DNA of 64,000 nucleotides from Rhodanobacter denitrificans (GTDB lineage: Bacteria; Pseudomonadota; Gammaproteobacteria; Xanthomonadales; Rhodanobacteraceae): NCBI RefSeq assembly GCF_003335105.1, contig NZ_QFWQ01000001.1, positions 124,001-188,000 of the forward strand, in the 5' to 3' direction. Numbering within the stretch: the first letter of the stretch is position 1; each line of letters starts with the position of its first letter. The position numbers and the translations under genes were made by a program. Under the pieces are notes generated by a model that did not search any database, had not been told where the DNA came from, and saw only the letters and a list, made by a program, of their open reading frames with translations. Shown in pieces: positions 34,927 through 44,151 of this stretch.

Positions 34927-34981
34927 ATACGTACCGCCTCGTACCGACGTTCCATCGGGGCCGATCCAGCTTCACAGTTTC

Positions 34982-35052
34982 GTAGGGCGGGCAGTGCCCG
35001 CCGCTTTGTCGTGATGCCCGGGACACGAGCCGGCGGGCAGTGCCTGCCCTGC
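34982..35052. repeat. Inverted pair of GTAGGGCGGGC-type palindromes
   Basis: GTAGGGCGGGCAGTGCCCGC starts the first copy (34982-35002). The inverted copy (35032-35052) reads GGCGGGCAGTGCCTGCCC. They lie between the convergent LysR and uppP genes, where such hairpins may end transcription from both sides. Confidence 0.85.
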
Positions 35053-35088
35053 ATCGTGCCGGGCTTGCCGGCAACGGCAGCGGCGGGT

Positions 35089-35886
35089 TCAGGCGCCGGC
35101 CGGCACCAGCAACAGCAGCGCCACGCCGAGCGCGATGCGGTAGATCGCGAACGGGGTGAAGGTGTGGCTGCGGATGTAGCCGAGCAGCCACTTCACCGCC
35201 ACGAACGCGACGATCGCCGAGACCACGAAGCCGACCACCAGCGCGGTCCAGTCCTCGTGCGCGGCGCCACCATCCTTCACCACCTTCAGCAGCTCGTAGC
35301 CGGTGGCTGCGTACATGGTGGGGATGCCGACCAGGAACGCGAACTCGGTGGCCGCCGCGCGGTTGCTGGTGCCGAACAGCATCGCCGCGAAGATCGTCGC
35401 GGCCGAACGCGAGGTGCCGGGGAAGATGCCGGCGACCATCTGCGCGATGCCGACCAGGATCGCCACCTTCCACGTCACCGCGCTGCGCTCGGGCTGGCGT
35501 GCGGCCAGCTGCTCGGCCGCGATCATCCAGAAGCCGCCGATCACCAGCGCCCAGGCGACCGGGGTCACCGTCTCGGGCAGCTTGAAGCCCAGTTTCACCG
35601 CCGCGAAGCCGATCACGGCGGTGATCAGGAACGCCACCGCCAGCTTCAGCAGGTAGTCGCGGTTGGCCGGGTCGCGCCACTGCGTGGACAGCTGCCAGAT
35701 GCGCTTCCAGTAGATCAGCGTGACCGCCAGGATCGCGCCTGCCTGGATGCCGATGTTGAACAGGTCCGAGCGCGCGCCCAGCCCGAACTTCTCGGCGATC
35801 AGCAGGTGGCCGGTGGAGGAGATCGGCAGGAATTCGGTGATGCCTTCGATGATGCCGAGCAGGATGACGCGGAGCAGGTCGGTCAC
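35089..35886 (-). CDS. uppP: Undecaprenyl-diphosphatase
   Basis: The 265-residue inner-membrane enzyme dephosphorylates undecaprenyl pyrophosphate to recycle the lipid carrier for cell-wall synthesis, and its overproduction gives bacitracin resistance. The BacA/UppP motifs are intact: GITEFLPISSTGHL near the N-terminus and GIFPGTSRSAATI (about residues 160-172) with the catalytic residues. GTG at 35886 gives the family's length and N-terminus. An ATG lies 21 codons upstream, but the added residues look non-coding. No strong ribosome site fits either start. Confidence 0.92.
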   Translation of the reverse strand: MTDLLRVILLGIIEGITEFLPISSTGHLLIAEKFGLGARSDLFNIGIQAGAILAVTLIYWKRIWQLSTQWRDPANRDYLLKLAVAFLITAVIGFAAVKLGFKLPETVTPVAWALVIGGFWMIAAEQLAARQPERSAVTWKVAILVGIAQMVAGIFPGTSRSAATIFAAMLFGTSNRAAATEFAFLVGIPTMYAATGYELLKVVKDGGAAHEDWTALVVGFVVSAIVAFVAVKWLLGYIRSHTFTPFAIYRIALGVALLLLVPAGA

Positions 35887-36013
35887 GGGAGGGGTCCGTT
35901 GGCAGGGTGGAGACACGCCGTCGAACGGATCGCCGGCCTGAAGCGCCATAGCTTACGGGTTTTGCCCCCTCGTGTCGGAGGGCTGCGAGTTGGGTGGTCA
36001 GCGGCCCGCGCAC

Positions 36014-36028
36014 GCACTGGAACAGTGC
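36014..36028. promoter_or_regulatory. NtrC-type binding site upstream of torF-glnK-amtB
   Basis: GCACTGGAACAGTGC is a dyad with the GCAC-N7-GTGC spacing of NtrC sites such as those of E. coli glnA. It lies about 125-135 bp upstream of the predicted sigma-54 transcription start. A lone TGGTGC half-site follows at about 36055-36060. Confidence 0.6.
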
Positions 36029-36123
36029 AAACCGGTCGCTGCGACGGGTGCGGATGGTGCTAACGCGGAGACGGCCGGTTCGCCACGGTGTCTCCGATGC
36101 AGTCACGGCCACGGTTTCCGTCC

Positions 36124-36140
36124 GTGGCACGTGGCTTGCT
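36124..36140 (+). promoter_or_regulatory. Sigma-54 promoter of torF-glnK-amtB
   Basis: GTGGCACGTGGCTTGCT matches the sigma-54 consensus TGGCACG-N4-TTGCW exactly, with GG at 36126-36127 (-24) and GC at 36138-36139 (-12). It predicts a start near 36151 and an untranslated leader of about 97 nt before torF. Confidence 0.85.
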
Positions 36141-36247
36141 GAGGGGAAGGGGAGTCATGCAATCGCATGACCGCGTCGCGGTAGCTGATGGACGTCTGGA
36201 CGTCTGGATGGCCATCAATGCGACGCCATCACCGAGGAGCATGGCCG

Positions 36248-37009
36248 ATGAAACGAAGTTGGATATCCGCGACGGCCGTCGTGCTTTGGTGTGCCGCCTC
36301 CGGCCCGGCGCCGGCACGGGCCGAAGAAGTGCCGGCCAGCAAGTGGGCCGGCAGCGCCGGCGTGGTCAGCGACTACCTGTTCCGCGGGCTGTCGCAGACC
36401 GATCGCAAGCCTGCCGTGCAGGCCGGCGTCGAATTCGACCATGCCAGCGGCTGGTACGTGGGGGGTTGGGGCAGCAACGTCAGCTGGCTGTCCGATGGGT
36501 CGACCTCAGCGGCGCCGGTTTCCAGCAGCGTGGAGCTGGATCTCTACGGCGGCTGGCGCGGCAGCCTCGGCGGCGACTGGAGCGGGGACGTCGGCGTGTA
36601 CCGCTACCAGTACCCCGGCAGCTACCCGGCGCGCTTCACCCTGCCCGACACCACCGAGGGCTATGCCGCGCTGGCCTGGAAAAGCGTGTCGCTGAAGTAC
36701 TCGTACGCCTTCACCGACCTGTTCGGCTACGCCGGCAGCCAGCACAGCGGCTACCTGGACCTGTCGTGGAACCAGGAGTTCGCGCCGGGCTGGCTGCTCA
36801 ACGCGCACGCCGGCCACCAGCACGTGGCGAACGTGCCGGGCGCCTCATACAGCGACTGGAAGCTGGGCGTGACCCGCAACATCGGCAGCGCATGGTCGGT
36901 GGCGCTGGCCTACTGCGACACCAATGCGGGCAGGGCCGCCTACACCAATGCGCATGGCCGTTACCTGGGCTGCGCCACCGCGGTGCTGAGCGTGGCCAGG
37001 TCGTTCTGA
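36248..37009 (+). CDS. TorF-family putative porin
   Basis: The 253-residue protein has a signal peptide (about residues 1-23, ending ARA) and an outer-membrane barrel of the TorF/TIGR02001 type: GSAGVVSDYLFRGLSQTDRKPAVQAG near the start, alternating strands, and a C-terminal SVARSF with terminal phenylalanine. It is the first gene of the glnK-amtB operon, 24 bp before glnK, and shares its sigma-54 promoter, so it probably helps a nitrogen compound cross the outer membrane. The ATG at 36248 starts the signal peptide; an upstream ATG at 36188 is less suitable. Confidence 0.88.
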   Translation: MKRSWISATAVVLWCAASGPAPARAEEVPASKWAGSAGVVSDYLFRGLSQTDRKPAVQAGVEFDHASGWYVGGWGSNVSWLSDGSTSAAPVSSSVELDLYGGWRGSLGGDWSGDVGVYRYQYPGSYPARFTLPDTTEGYAALAWKSVSLKYSYAFTDLFGYAGSQHSGYLDLSWNQEFAPGWLLNAHAGHQHVANVPGASYSDWKLGVTRNIGSAWSVALAYCDTNAGRAAYTNAHGRYLGCATAVLSVARSF

Positions 37010-37372
<363 letters not shown>

Positions 37373-37394
37373 CCCGAATCACGCGAGGTTTTCC

Positions 37395-38717
37395 ATGAAA
37401 GAGTTCAAGTTCCATCGCGGCATCGGCGCGGGCCTGGCGCTGGCCCTGGCCGCGCCGATGCTGCACGCCACCGCGGCCGCGCCGGTGGTCGACAAGGGCG
37501 ACGTGGCCTGGATGCTCACCTCCACCCTGCTGGTGCTGCTGATGACGGTGCCGGGACTGGCGCTGTTCTACGGCGGCCTGGTGCGTTCGAAGAACGTGCT
37601 GTCGGTGCTGATGCAGGTGCTGACGGTGTTCTCGCTGCTGCTGCTGCTGTGGGTGGCATACGGCTACAGCCTCGCCTTCAGCGGCGGCGGCGCGGTGATC
37701 GGCAACTTCGCCAAGCTGTTCCTGCACGGCGTGACGAAAGACACGCTGGCGGCCACCTTCACCGCCGGCGTGGCGCTGCCGGAGTACGTGTTCGTGGCGT
37801 TCCAGGCCACCTTCGCCGGCATCACCGGCGCGCTGATCGTGGGTGCGTTCGCCGAGCGCATGCGTTTCCGCGCGGTGCTGCTGTTCACGGCGATCTGGTT
37901 CACTTTCGCCTACCTGCCGATCGCGCACATGGTGTGGGCGGGGCCGAGCGGCTTCCTGTTCGCCCGGGGCGCGCTGGATTTCGCCGGCGGTACCGTGGTG
38001 CACATCAACGCCGGCCTGGCCGGCCTGGTCGGCGCCTGGTTCGTCGGGCCGCGGCTGGGCTTCGGCCGCGAACCGATGAAGCCGCACAACGTGACGTTCA
38101 CCATGGTCGGCGCGGCGTTGCTGTGGGTGGGCTGGTTCGGCTTCAACGCCGGCTCCAACCTGGAGGCGAACGCGGGTGCGGGGCTCGCCTTCATCAACAC
38201 CCTGCTGGCGGCGGCGGCGGCGGTGCTGGCGTGGCTGGCGGTGGAGGCGGCGATGCGCGGCCATGCGTCGATGGTGGGCGGCGCCTCCGGCGCGGTGGCC
38301 GGCCTGGTCGGGATCACCCCGGCCTGCGGCACGGTGGGGCCGATGGGCGCGATCGTGATCGGCGCAGTGGCCAGTTTCTGCTGCGTGTGGGGCGTGACCG
38401 GGCTGAAGAAGCTGCTGCGCGCGGACGATGCGCTGGACGTGTTCGGCGTGCACGGCGTCGGCGGCATCGTGGGCGCGCTGCTGACCGGCGTGTTCACCGC
38501 ACCGGCGCTGGGCGGCACCGGCGCGGCGGACTATTCGGTCGTCCACCAGCTTGGCGTGCAGATGCTGGGCGTGGGCATCACCGTTTTCTGGAGCGGCGTG
38601 GTTTCGGTGCTGGCCTACCTGGCGGTGAAGGCGGTGTTCGGCCTGCGCGTGTCGTACGAGGCGGAGCGCGAGGGACTGGACATTACCTCGCACGGCGAAA
38701 GCGCCTACGATGGGTGA
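37395..38717 (+). CDS. amtB: Ammonium transporter
   Basis: The 440-residue protein has a signal peptide (about residues 1-28) and the 11-helix Amt fold. The extracellular start DKGDVAWMLTSTLLVLLMTV, the twin pore histidines in YLPIAHMVW and DVFGVHGVGGIVGALL, and the internal GFNAGSNLEANAGAG are all present. It brings ammonium/ammonia across the inner membrane under nitrogen limitation and is gated by GlnK. The gene ends the operon; a large dyad and the glnA control region follow. Confidence 0.95.
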   Translation: MKEFKFHRGIGAGLALALAAPMLHATAAAPVVDKGDVAWMLTSTLLVLLMTVPGLALFYGGLVRSKNVLSVLMQVLTVFSLLLLLWVAYGYSLAFSGGGAVIGNFAKLFLHGVTKDTLAATFTAGVALPEYVFVAFQATFAGITGALIVGAFAERMRFRAVLLFTAIWFTFAYLPIAHMVWAGPSGFLFARGALDFAGGTVVHINAGLAGLVGAWFVGPRLGFGREPMKPHNVTFTMVGAALLWVGWFGFNAGSNLEANAGAGLAFINTLLAAAAAVLAWLAVEAAMRGHASMVGGASGAVAGLVGITPACGTVGPMGAIVIGAVASFCCVWGVTGLKKLLRADDALDVFGVHGVGGIVGALLTGVFTAPALGGTGAADYSVVHQLGVQMLGVGITVFWSGVVSVLAYLAVKAVFGLRVSYEAEREGLDITSHGESAYDG

Positions 38718-38743
38718 GGCAGCCGGTCGCCGGGCATGATGAC

Positions 38744-38760
38744 CGACCCATGATGGTGCA
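38744..38760 (-). promoter_or_regulatory. NtrC-type half-site, distal, upstream of glnA
   Basis: Read on the reverse strand this is TGCACCATCATGGGTCG, matching one full half of the NtrC consensus (TGCACCA) and part of the other. With the next site it forms a perfect 15-bp inverted repeat with arms at 38749-38763 and 38773-38787. Confidence 0.6.
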
Positions 38761-38775
38761 ATGCGCTGGACACAT

Positions 38776-38792
38776 TGCACCATCATGCTGCT
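38776..38792 (+). promoter_or_regulatory. NtrC-type site, proximal, upstream of glnA
   Basis: TGCACCATCATGCTGCT matches 12 of the 14 conserved positions of TGCACCA-N3-TGGTGCA. It is centred about 100 bp upstream of the predicted glnA start, like the NtrC sites of E. coli glnAp2. Confidence 0.65.
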
Positions 38793-38855
38793 TGCAACTG
38801 CCTTTGCCGTCACCGTGGCATCCGCCAAGCCGTTGTCGGGCAACGGTTCTGCCCG

Positions 38856-38872
38856 CTGGCATGGACCTTGCC
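38856..38872 (+). promoter_or_regulatory. Sigma-54 promoter of glnA
   Basis: CTGGCATGGACCTTGCC matches the -24/-12 consensus at nearly all positions, with GG at 38858-38859 and GC at 38870-38871. The predicted start near 38883 leaves a leader of about 25 nt. Confidence 0.85.
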
Positions 38873-38907
38873 AAAGAACAGTCACCATCCACCTTCGAGG
38901 TTGCCCC

Positions 38908-40317
38908 ATGTCCGCCAACAAAGTGCTCGACCTGATCCAGGAGCATGAGGTCGAGTTCGTCGACTTCCGCTTCGCCGACATGCTCGGTACGCATCACCAC
39001 GTCACCTTCCCGGCCCACGCGATCGACGAGTCGACGTTCGAGGACGGCAAGATGTTCGACGGTTCCTCGATCACCGGCTGGAAGGGCATCAACGAGTCGG
39101 ACATGATCCTGCTGCCCGATCCGGATACCGCCCACCTCGACCCGTTCAGCTCGCACACCCAGCTGATCCTGCACTGCGACGTGCTCGAGCCGAGCACCAT
39201 GCAGGCCTACGGCCGCGACCCGCGCTCGATCGCCAAGCGCGGCGAGGCGTTCCTGAAATCCACCGGCATCGCCGACACCGCGTTTTTCGGCCCGGAGCCG
39301 GAGTTCTTCATCTTCGACTCGGCGCGCTGGCAGAACGACCCCGGCCGCGTGTTCTACGAGATCGGCTCGGAAGAAGCGGCGTGGTCGTCGCGCTACAAGT
39401 ACGACGGCAACAACAGCGGCCACCGCCCCGGCGTCAAGGGCGGCTACTTCCCGGTCAGCCCGGTCGATTCGCTGGGCGACCTGCGCGCGGACATGTGCAA
39501 GGTGCTGGAGTCGCTGGGCCAGAAGGTCGAGGTGCACCACCACGAGGTGGCCAACGCCGGCCAGTGCGAGATCGGCGTGAGGTTCAACACGCTGGTCAAG
39601 AAGGCCGACGAACTGCTGACGATGAAGTACGTCATCAAGAACGTGGCGCACCAGAACGGCAAGACCGTCACCTTCATGCCGAAGCCGCTGGTCGGCGACA
39701 ACGGCTCGGGCATGCACGTGCACCAGTCGCTGTCGAAGAACGGCGAGAACCTGTTCGCCGGCGACCTCTACGGCGGCCTCAGCCAGACCGCGCTGTGGTA
39801 CATCGGCGGCATTTTCAAGCATGCCCGCGCGATCAACGCGTTCGCCAACTCCACCACCAACAGCTACAAGCGGCTGGTGCCGGGCTTCGAGGCGCCGGTG
39901 ATGCTGGCCTACTCGGCGCGCAATCGTTCGGCGAGCTGCCGCATCCCGTACGTGGCCAGCCCGAAGGGCCGCCGCATCGAGGTGCGCTTCCCCGATCCGA
40001 TGAACTCCGGCTACCTGGTGTTCACCGCGCTGATGATGGCCGGCCTGGACGGCATCATCAACAAGATCGACCCGGGCGCGCCGGCCGACAAGGACCTGTA
40101 CGACCTGCCGCCGGAAGAAGAGAAGAACATCCCGCAGGTCTGCTCCAGCCTCGACGCCGCGCTGGAAGCGCTGGACAAGGACCGCGACTTCCTCAAGGCC
40201 GGCGGCGTGTTCACCGACGACTTCATTGACGCCTACATCGAGGTGAAGATGAAGGAAGTGACGAAGTACCGTGCCAGCACGCACCCGCTGGAATTCCAGA
40301 TGTACTACTCGCTCTGA
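38908..40317 (+). CDS. glnA: Glutamine synthetase type I
   Basis: The 469-residue enzyme joins ammonia and glutamate in the cytoplasm as the main step of nitrogen assimilation, acting as a dodecamer. Family landmarks are visible: [12 protein letters not shown], the metal-binding [21 protein letters not shown], the glutamate loop [13 protein letters not shown] and the adenylylation site tyrosine in [12 protein letters not shown] 38908 gives the canonical length and [10 protein letters not shown] start. The sigma-54 promoter with NtrC-type sites and a downstream terminator make it a separate transcription unit under nitrogen control. Confidence 0.97.
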   Translation: MSANKVLDLIQEHEVEFVDFRFADMLGTHHHVTFPAHAIDESTFEDGKMFDGSSITGWKGINESDMILLPDPDTAHLDPFSSHTQLILHCDVLEPSTMQAYGRDPRSIAKRGEAFLKSTGIADTAFFGPEPEFFIFDSARWQNDPGRVFYEIGSEEAAWSSRYKYDGNNSGHRPGVKGGYFPVSPVDSLGDLRADMCKVLESLGQKVEVHHHEVANAGQCEIGVRFNTLVKKADELLTMKYVIKNVAHQNGKTVTFMPKPLVGDNGSGMHVHQSLSKNGENLFAGDLYGGLSQTALWYIGGIFKHARAINAFANSTTNSYKRLVPGFEAPVMLAYSARNRSASCRIPYVASPKGRRIEVRFPDPMNSGYLVFTALMMAGLDGIINKIDPGAPADKDLYDLPPEEEKNIPQVCSSLDAALEALDKDRDFLKAGGVFTDDFIDAYIEVKMKEVTKYRASTHPLEFQMYYSL

Positions 40318-40349
40318 TCAAAGCCGGCTGCAAGCGTGAGCACAGCGGA

Positions 40350-40384
40350 AAACGACGGGCGCCTCGGCGCCCGTTGTCGTTTTG
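40350..40384 (+). terminator. Rho-independent terminator after glnA
   Basis: The stem CGGGCGCC (40357-40364) pairs with GGCGCCCG (40367-40374), extended by AAAACGA and TCGTTTT outside a short bulge, and ends in TTTT. It begins 33 bp after the glnA stop. Confidence 0.8.
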
Positions 40385-40509
40385 GCCACCGAGGAATCCA
40401 TGCGTTCGCCGATGACCTCTACCCGCGCCGATACCTCACAACCGCCGTGACGACGGCCGGTTACAGTGACGGGACAACGCCCGCAGTGAACCCGCACAAG
40501 GAGTCGGCC

Positions 40510-41355
40510 ATGCAACAACTACCCACCCAGTTCGAAGACCATGCGATCCGCCGCGTCTACGACGAAGCCAGCGAAACCTGGTGGTTCTCGGTGGTGGACA
40601 TCGTGCAGGTGCTGACCCGGCAGCCGGATTACCAGGCGGCCCGCAAGTACTGGAACAAGCTGAAGGAGCGACTGGGCAAGGAGGGCAACGAGTCGGTGAC
40701 AAATTGTCACCGACTGAAATTGACGGCTGCGGATGGCAAGAATTACCTGACTGACGTAGCCACCGCCGAAACCTTGCTGCGCCTGGTGCAATCCGTGCCC
40801 AGCCCGAAGGCCGAGCCGATCAAGCTGTGGTTGGCCAAGGTCGGCTACGAGCGCATGCAGGAACTGGCCGACCCGGCCCTGGCGCTGGATCGCGCCCGCG
40901 CGACATGGCAGAAGCACGGTCGCAGCGAGAAATGGATCAGCCAGCGCATGACCGGGCAGGAAACGCGCGCCAAGCTGACCGATTACTGGGACAGCCACGA
41001 CGTAAAACGCGGTCAGGAGTTCGCCATCCTCACCAACCTGATCCACGAGGAGTGGACCGGCCTTGGCGTGAAGGAGCACAAGCAGCTCAAGGGGCTGAAG
41101 ACACAGAACCTGCGCGACCACATGAGCGAGGCCGAACTGATCTTTACCGCGCTGGCCGAACTGTCCACCCGGCAGATCGCCGAGACCACGCAAGCCACCG
41201 GCATGCCGGCGAACAAGGTGGCCGCGAAGAGTGGCGGCGCGATCGCGAAACGTGCCCGGCTGGAGCTGGAAGGCCAGACTGGCAAGAAGGTGGTGACCGG
41301 CGAAAACCATCTGCCGCCATCGCGCCAGCGGCGCCTGAAGACGCCGGGCAAATAG
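40510..41355 (+). CDS. BRO-N domain protein, DinD-like
   Basis: The 281-residue protein has an N-terminal BRO domain (about residues 5-110: IRRVYDEASETWWFSVVDIVQVLT, LTDVATAETLLRLVQS) and a C-terminal region (about 180-270) with KGLKTQNLRDHMSEAELIFTALAE, resembling E. coli DinD. BRO proteins bind DNA and are common in phages and viruses, while DinD relatives inhibit RecA-mediated strand exchange. It has a clear AAGGAG site. No phage genes or SOS box are recognisable around it, so it may be a lone acquired gene. It sits between glnA and the oxidase operon. Confidence 0.8.
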   Translation: MQQLPTQFEDHAIRRVYDEASETWWFSVVDIVQVLTRQPDYQAARKYWNKLKERLGKEGNESVTNCHRLKLTAADGKNYLTDVATAETLLRLVQSVPSPKAEPIKLWLAKVGYERMQELADPALALDRARATWQKHGRSEKWISQRMTGQETRAKLTDYWDSHDVKRGQEFAILTNLIHEEWTGLGVKEHKQLKGLKTQNLRDHMSEAELIFTALAELSTRQIAETTQATGMPANKVAAKSGGAIAKRARLELEGQTGKKVVTGENHLPPSRQRRLKTPGK

Positions 41356-41425
41356 CGCGAAACGGAAAATGGAACGGAGCAAGTCAGGCGAACCTGGTTT
41401 GACTTTCCCATCCCGTCTCTGCAGT

Positions 41426-42745
41426 TCAGAACGTCACCTGCGTGTACAAACCGATGACGAAGGCATCGGGGATGTCGCCGGTGCCGCCGGGGTGGATCAC
41501 GTATTGCAGGTTCGGACGCAAGGTCAGCCAGGGCGTGATTCTTGCGCCGTAGTCGATTTCGGCGACGCTTTCGTAGCTTTGAATACCCACACTGCCGGGT
41601 GCCACGCGATCGCGGTCGCGCTGGTAGCGGGTCAGGCGCGGATTGGTGCGGCCGCTGGCGAGCATGAACGAGATCACGTCGTTGTCGCGGCCGGCGAAGG
41701 TACCCTGGTAGTGGCCGCCGATGACCCAGAAGTCGCGGAAGCGGGCGGTGGCTTTGTCGCCGACGCCGGCCATCATGCCGAGGGTCAGGCCGCGGCTGGA
41801 GTCGGGGCCTTCGCGGTAGACCATGCGGTCGGCAATCACGTAGCCGCCGGAGCGGCCGTTGTGCTGCAGGAAGCGGGCGCCGGTGAGGCCGGCGGGTTGG
41901 CCGTTGATGTCGGTATAGACGTCGGGCGTGCCGGCAGTGTTGTAGTACACGCCGAACTTGAGATCGCCGGGCAGCTGCCCGACGCCGCGGCCGGTGCTCC
42001 AGCCCAGTTCGACCGGCACGAACACGCCGCGGTGCTTGAGGCTGAGATTGAAGCCCTGGTCCTTGTTGCCGGCGTTGGGGTTGTTCAGGTAGGCGCCGAT
42101 GGTGGCGTAGAAGTTCGGCGTGGCGTGCCACTTCACGTGGCCGCCCCATTGCGCGGTGGGAAAGTTGTGTGCGCCGCTGTTGGTGGTCATTGCGTTGGCA
42201 TGGCCGCAGATGATGCCGTTCTGGAAATTGCAGAACGCCGGCAGCCGCGCGAAGTCGTCGCCCACCGGCGACCAGCCCAGTTCCACGAAGATCCGGTGCT
42301 CGAGGAAATCCTGCTGCCAGTTCAGCTCGGCCAGACGGAAGTTCTGCCCCGCGCCGTAAAGCTCCTGCACCGAGAACTGGTTGCCCAGCGCATCGTTGCT
42401 CAGGCTGCGCCCATCGCGTTCGGTGACGGTGAACTGGATCTTCGCGTTCGGCACGCCCCACAGCTTGTCGAGGTCGAGATCCGCGCCGGCGTCGAGTTGC
42501 TGGGTGTAGCGCGCGGTCTGCTCGTGGCCGCCGGAGAGGTTGCCCGCGCTCTCGGTGGTCCAGTGCGCGCGCAGGGTGATGCCATCGTCCTGCAGGCTGC
42601 TGCGCGTGCCGCCCCAGTCGCCGGTCAGCGTGGGCCGAGTGAGCCAGCTATCGTCGCCGGCCTGCTGCGCCATGACCGGCAACGTGCACAGCCACAACGC
42701 GCCGCCGAGCGCCAGGCCGAAAATCGTGCAGGATGGATGGCGCAT
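41426..42745 (-). CDS. OprB-type carbohydrate-selective porin
   Basis: The 439-residue protein has a signal peptide (about residues 1-26, ending VMA) and the OprB fold, starting with LTGDWGGTRSSLQDDGITL and ending in a beta strand with terminal phenylalanine (YTQVTF). It should pass sugars or polyols through the outer membrane. It starts 5 bp after the cytochrome c stop and is the fourth gene of the dehydrogenase operon, so uptake and periplasmic oxidation are genetically joined. Confidence 0.9.
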   Translation of the reverse strand: MRHPSCTIFGLALGGALWLCTLPVMAQQAGDDSWLTRPTLTGDWGGTRSSLQDDGITLRAHWTTESAGNLSGGHEQTARYTQQLDAGADLDLDKLWGVPNAKIQFTVTERDGRSLSNDALGNQFSVQELYGAGQNFRLAELNWQQDFLEHRIFVELGWSPVGDDFARLPAFCNFQNGIICGHANAMTTNSGAHNFPTAQWGGHVKWHATPNFYATIGAYLNNPNAGNKDQGFNLSLKHRGVFVPVELGWSTGRGVGQLPGDLKFGVYYNTAGTPDVYTDINGQPAGLTGARFLQHNGRSGGYVIADRMVYREGPDSSRGLTLGMMAGVGDKATARFRDFWVIGGHYQGTFAGRDNDVISFMLASGRTNPRLTRYQRDRDRVAPGSVGIQSYESVAEIDYGARITPWLTLRPNLQYVIHPGGTGDIPDAFVIGLYTQVTF

Positions 42746-42750
42746 GAGGA

Positions 42751-44151
42751 TCAGGCCCGGCCGGAGGAAGTCCGGCGCCGCTTGCGCCGGCGCCACAGAA
42801 CGATGATGGCGAGGATCAGCACCACCACCACGACCATCGCCAGCCGCGCCAGGGCGACCAGGTGCGATGGCGCGCCGCCGGCGCGCAGGTTGGCGACCTG
42901 TGTCGCCGTGATCCGTGCGGCGGGGTTGCCGTAGTGCAACGTCAGGTAATTGGCCAGGTTGGCGACCTGATGGTCGGACAGCGCGTGCGCGAAGCCCGGC
43001 ATGCGCACGCCGGAATCGCCGGTCTGCCAGCGGATGCCGTCGAGGATCACCAGCACCAGGTTGGCGGTGTCGGCGCGGCCGGTGGCGGTGTTGTGGAACA
43101 GCGGCGGCAGGCCGCCGTCGAAGCTGCCCTCGCCGCTGGCCTGGTGGCAGCTGGCGCAATGCGCGTCGTAGAGCTGCGCGCCGCTCCACTGCTCGCCGTC
43201 GTCGGGCAGGGCGGTGCCGCGCTGGTCGGCGATCCCGTCGAACGCCACGCCCCAGTTGTCGACGGGCCGGGTGTCGGCCGGGTCGTGTTGCGCGGGGACC
43301 GTTTTCAGGTAGGTGGCGATCGCCTGCAGGTCGGCCGGTTCGAGGTGCTGCAGGCTGTGCTCGACTGCCTCGGCCATCGGCCCGGCGGCTTGTGCCCTGC
43401 CGCGGGCATGGCCGAGCCGCAGGTAGTCGACCAGGTCCTGTTCGCTCCAGCCGCCGATGCCGCTGTTCGCATCGGAGGTGATGTTCGGCGCGCTCCAGCT
43501 GCCGACCATGCCGCCGGCCAGTTCGCGCGATGATTGTTCGGCCATCAGCAGGTTGCGCGGCGTGTGGCAGGTGCTGCAGTGGGCCAGCCCGCGTACCAGA
43601 TAGGCGCCGCGGTTCCATGCCGCGCCTTTGGCCGGGTCGGGCGTGAACGGCTTGCTGTCGAGAAACAGCAGGTTCCACGCCGCCATCGACAGGCGGATGT
43701 TGAACGGGAACGGCAACCGGGTCGGCGCCGGCTTGCTGTCCACCGGCGCCACCCCGTGCATGAAGTACGCGTACAGCGCATGCACGTCGTCGTCGGTGAG
43801 CTGCGCGTACGACGTATACGGCATCGCTGGATACAGCCGCCGGCCGTCCGCGCGGATGCCCCTGCGCAAGGTGTCGCGGAACTGTTGCTCGGTGTAGTGG
43901 CCGATGCCGGCCGTGGTCGACGGCGTGATGTTGGTGGCGATGATGTTGCCGATCGGCGTGGGCACCGTCAGCCCGCCGGCGTAGGGCTTGCCGCCGGGCG
44001 CGGTATGGCAGGCCACGCAGTCGCCCGCGGTGGCCAGGTACTGGCCGCGCTGCAGCAGGGCGGCATCGGTGTTGTCGGCAGCGCTGGCAGGCGTGGCGAC
44101 GAGAAGGCCGATCAGGGCGAGCAGCGGGATGCAGCGGATCGGTGCGTTCAT
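42751..44151 (-). CDS. Triheme cytochrome c subunit of membrane-bound sugar/alcohol dehydrogenase
   Basis: The 466-residue protein has a signal peptide, three heme-binding CxxCH motifs (about residues 45-49, 192-196 and 332-336) and a C-terminal membrane helix (about 437-455) followed by a basic tail. It matches the cytochrome subunit of gluconate-2-dehydrogenase, sorbitol and fructose dehydrogenase complexes, carrying electrons from the flavoprotein to ubiquinone. Its start overlaps the GMC gene's stop by ATGA. Which sugar is oxidised cannot be read from it. Confidence 0.93.
   Translation of the reverse strand: MNAPIRCIPLLALIGLLVATPASAADNTDAALLQRGQYLATAGDCVACHTAPGGKPYAGGLTVPTPIGNIIATNITPSTTAGIGHYTEQQFRDTLRRGIRADGRRLYPAMPYTSYAQLTDDDVHALYAYFMHGVAPVDSKPAPTRLPFPFNIRLSMAAWNLLFLDSKPFTPDPAKGAAWNRGAYLVRGLAHCSTCHTPRNLLMAEQSSRELAGGMVGSWSAPNITSDANSGIGGWSEQDLVDYLRLGHARGRAQAAGPMAEAVEHSLQHLEPADLQAIATYLKTVPAQHDPADTRPVDNWGVAFDGIADQRGTALPDDGEQWSGAQLYDAHCASCHQASGEGSFDGGLPPLFHNTATGRADTANLVLVILDGIRWQTGDSGVRMPGFAHALSDHQVANLANYLTLHYGNPAARITATQVANLRAGGAPSHLVALARLAMVVVVVLILAIIVLWRRRKRRRTSSGRA

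Noticed and set aside
36190..36206. Direct repeat GACGTCTG in the torF leader
   Set aside because: Only two 8-bp copies, no symmetry, and no relation to the promoter elements; probably chance.
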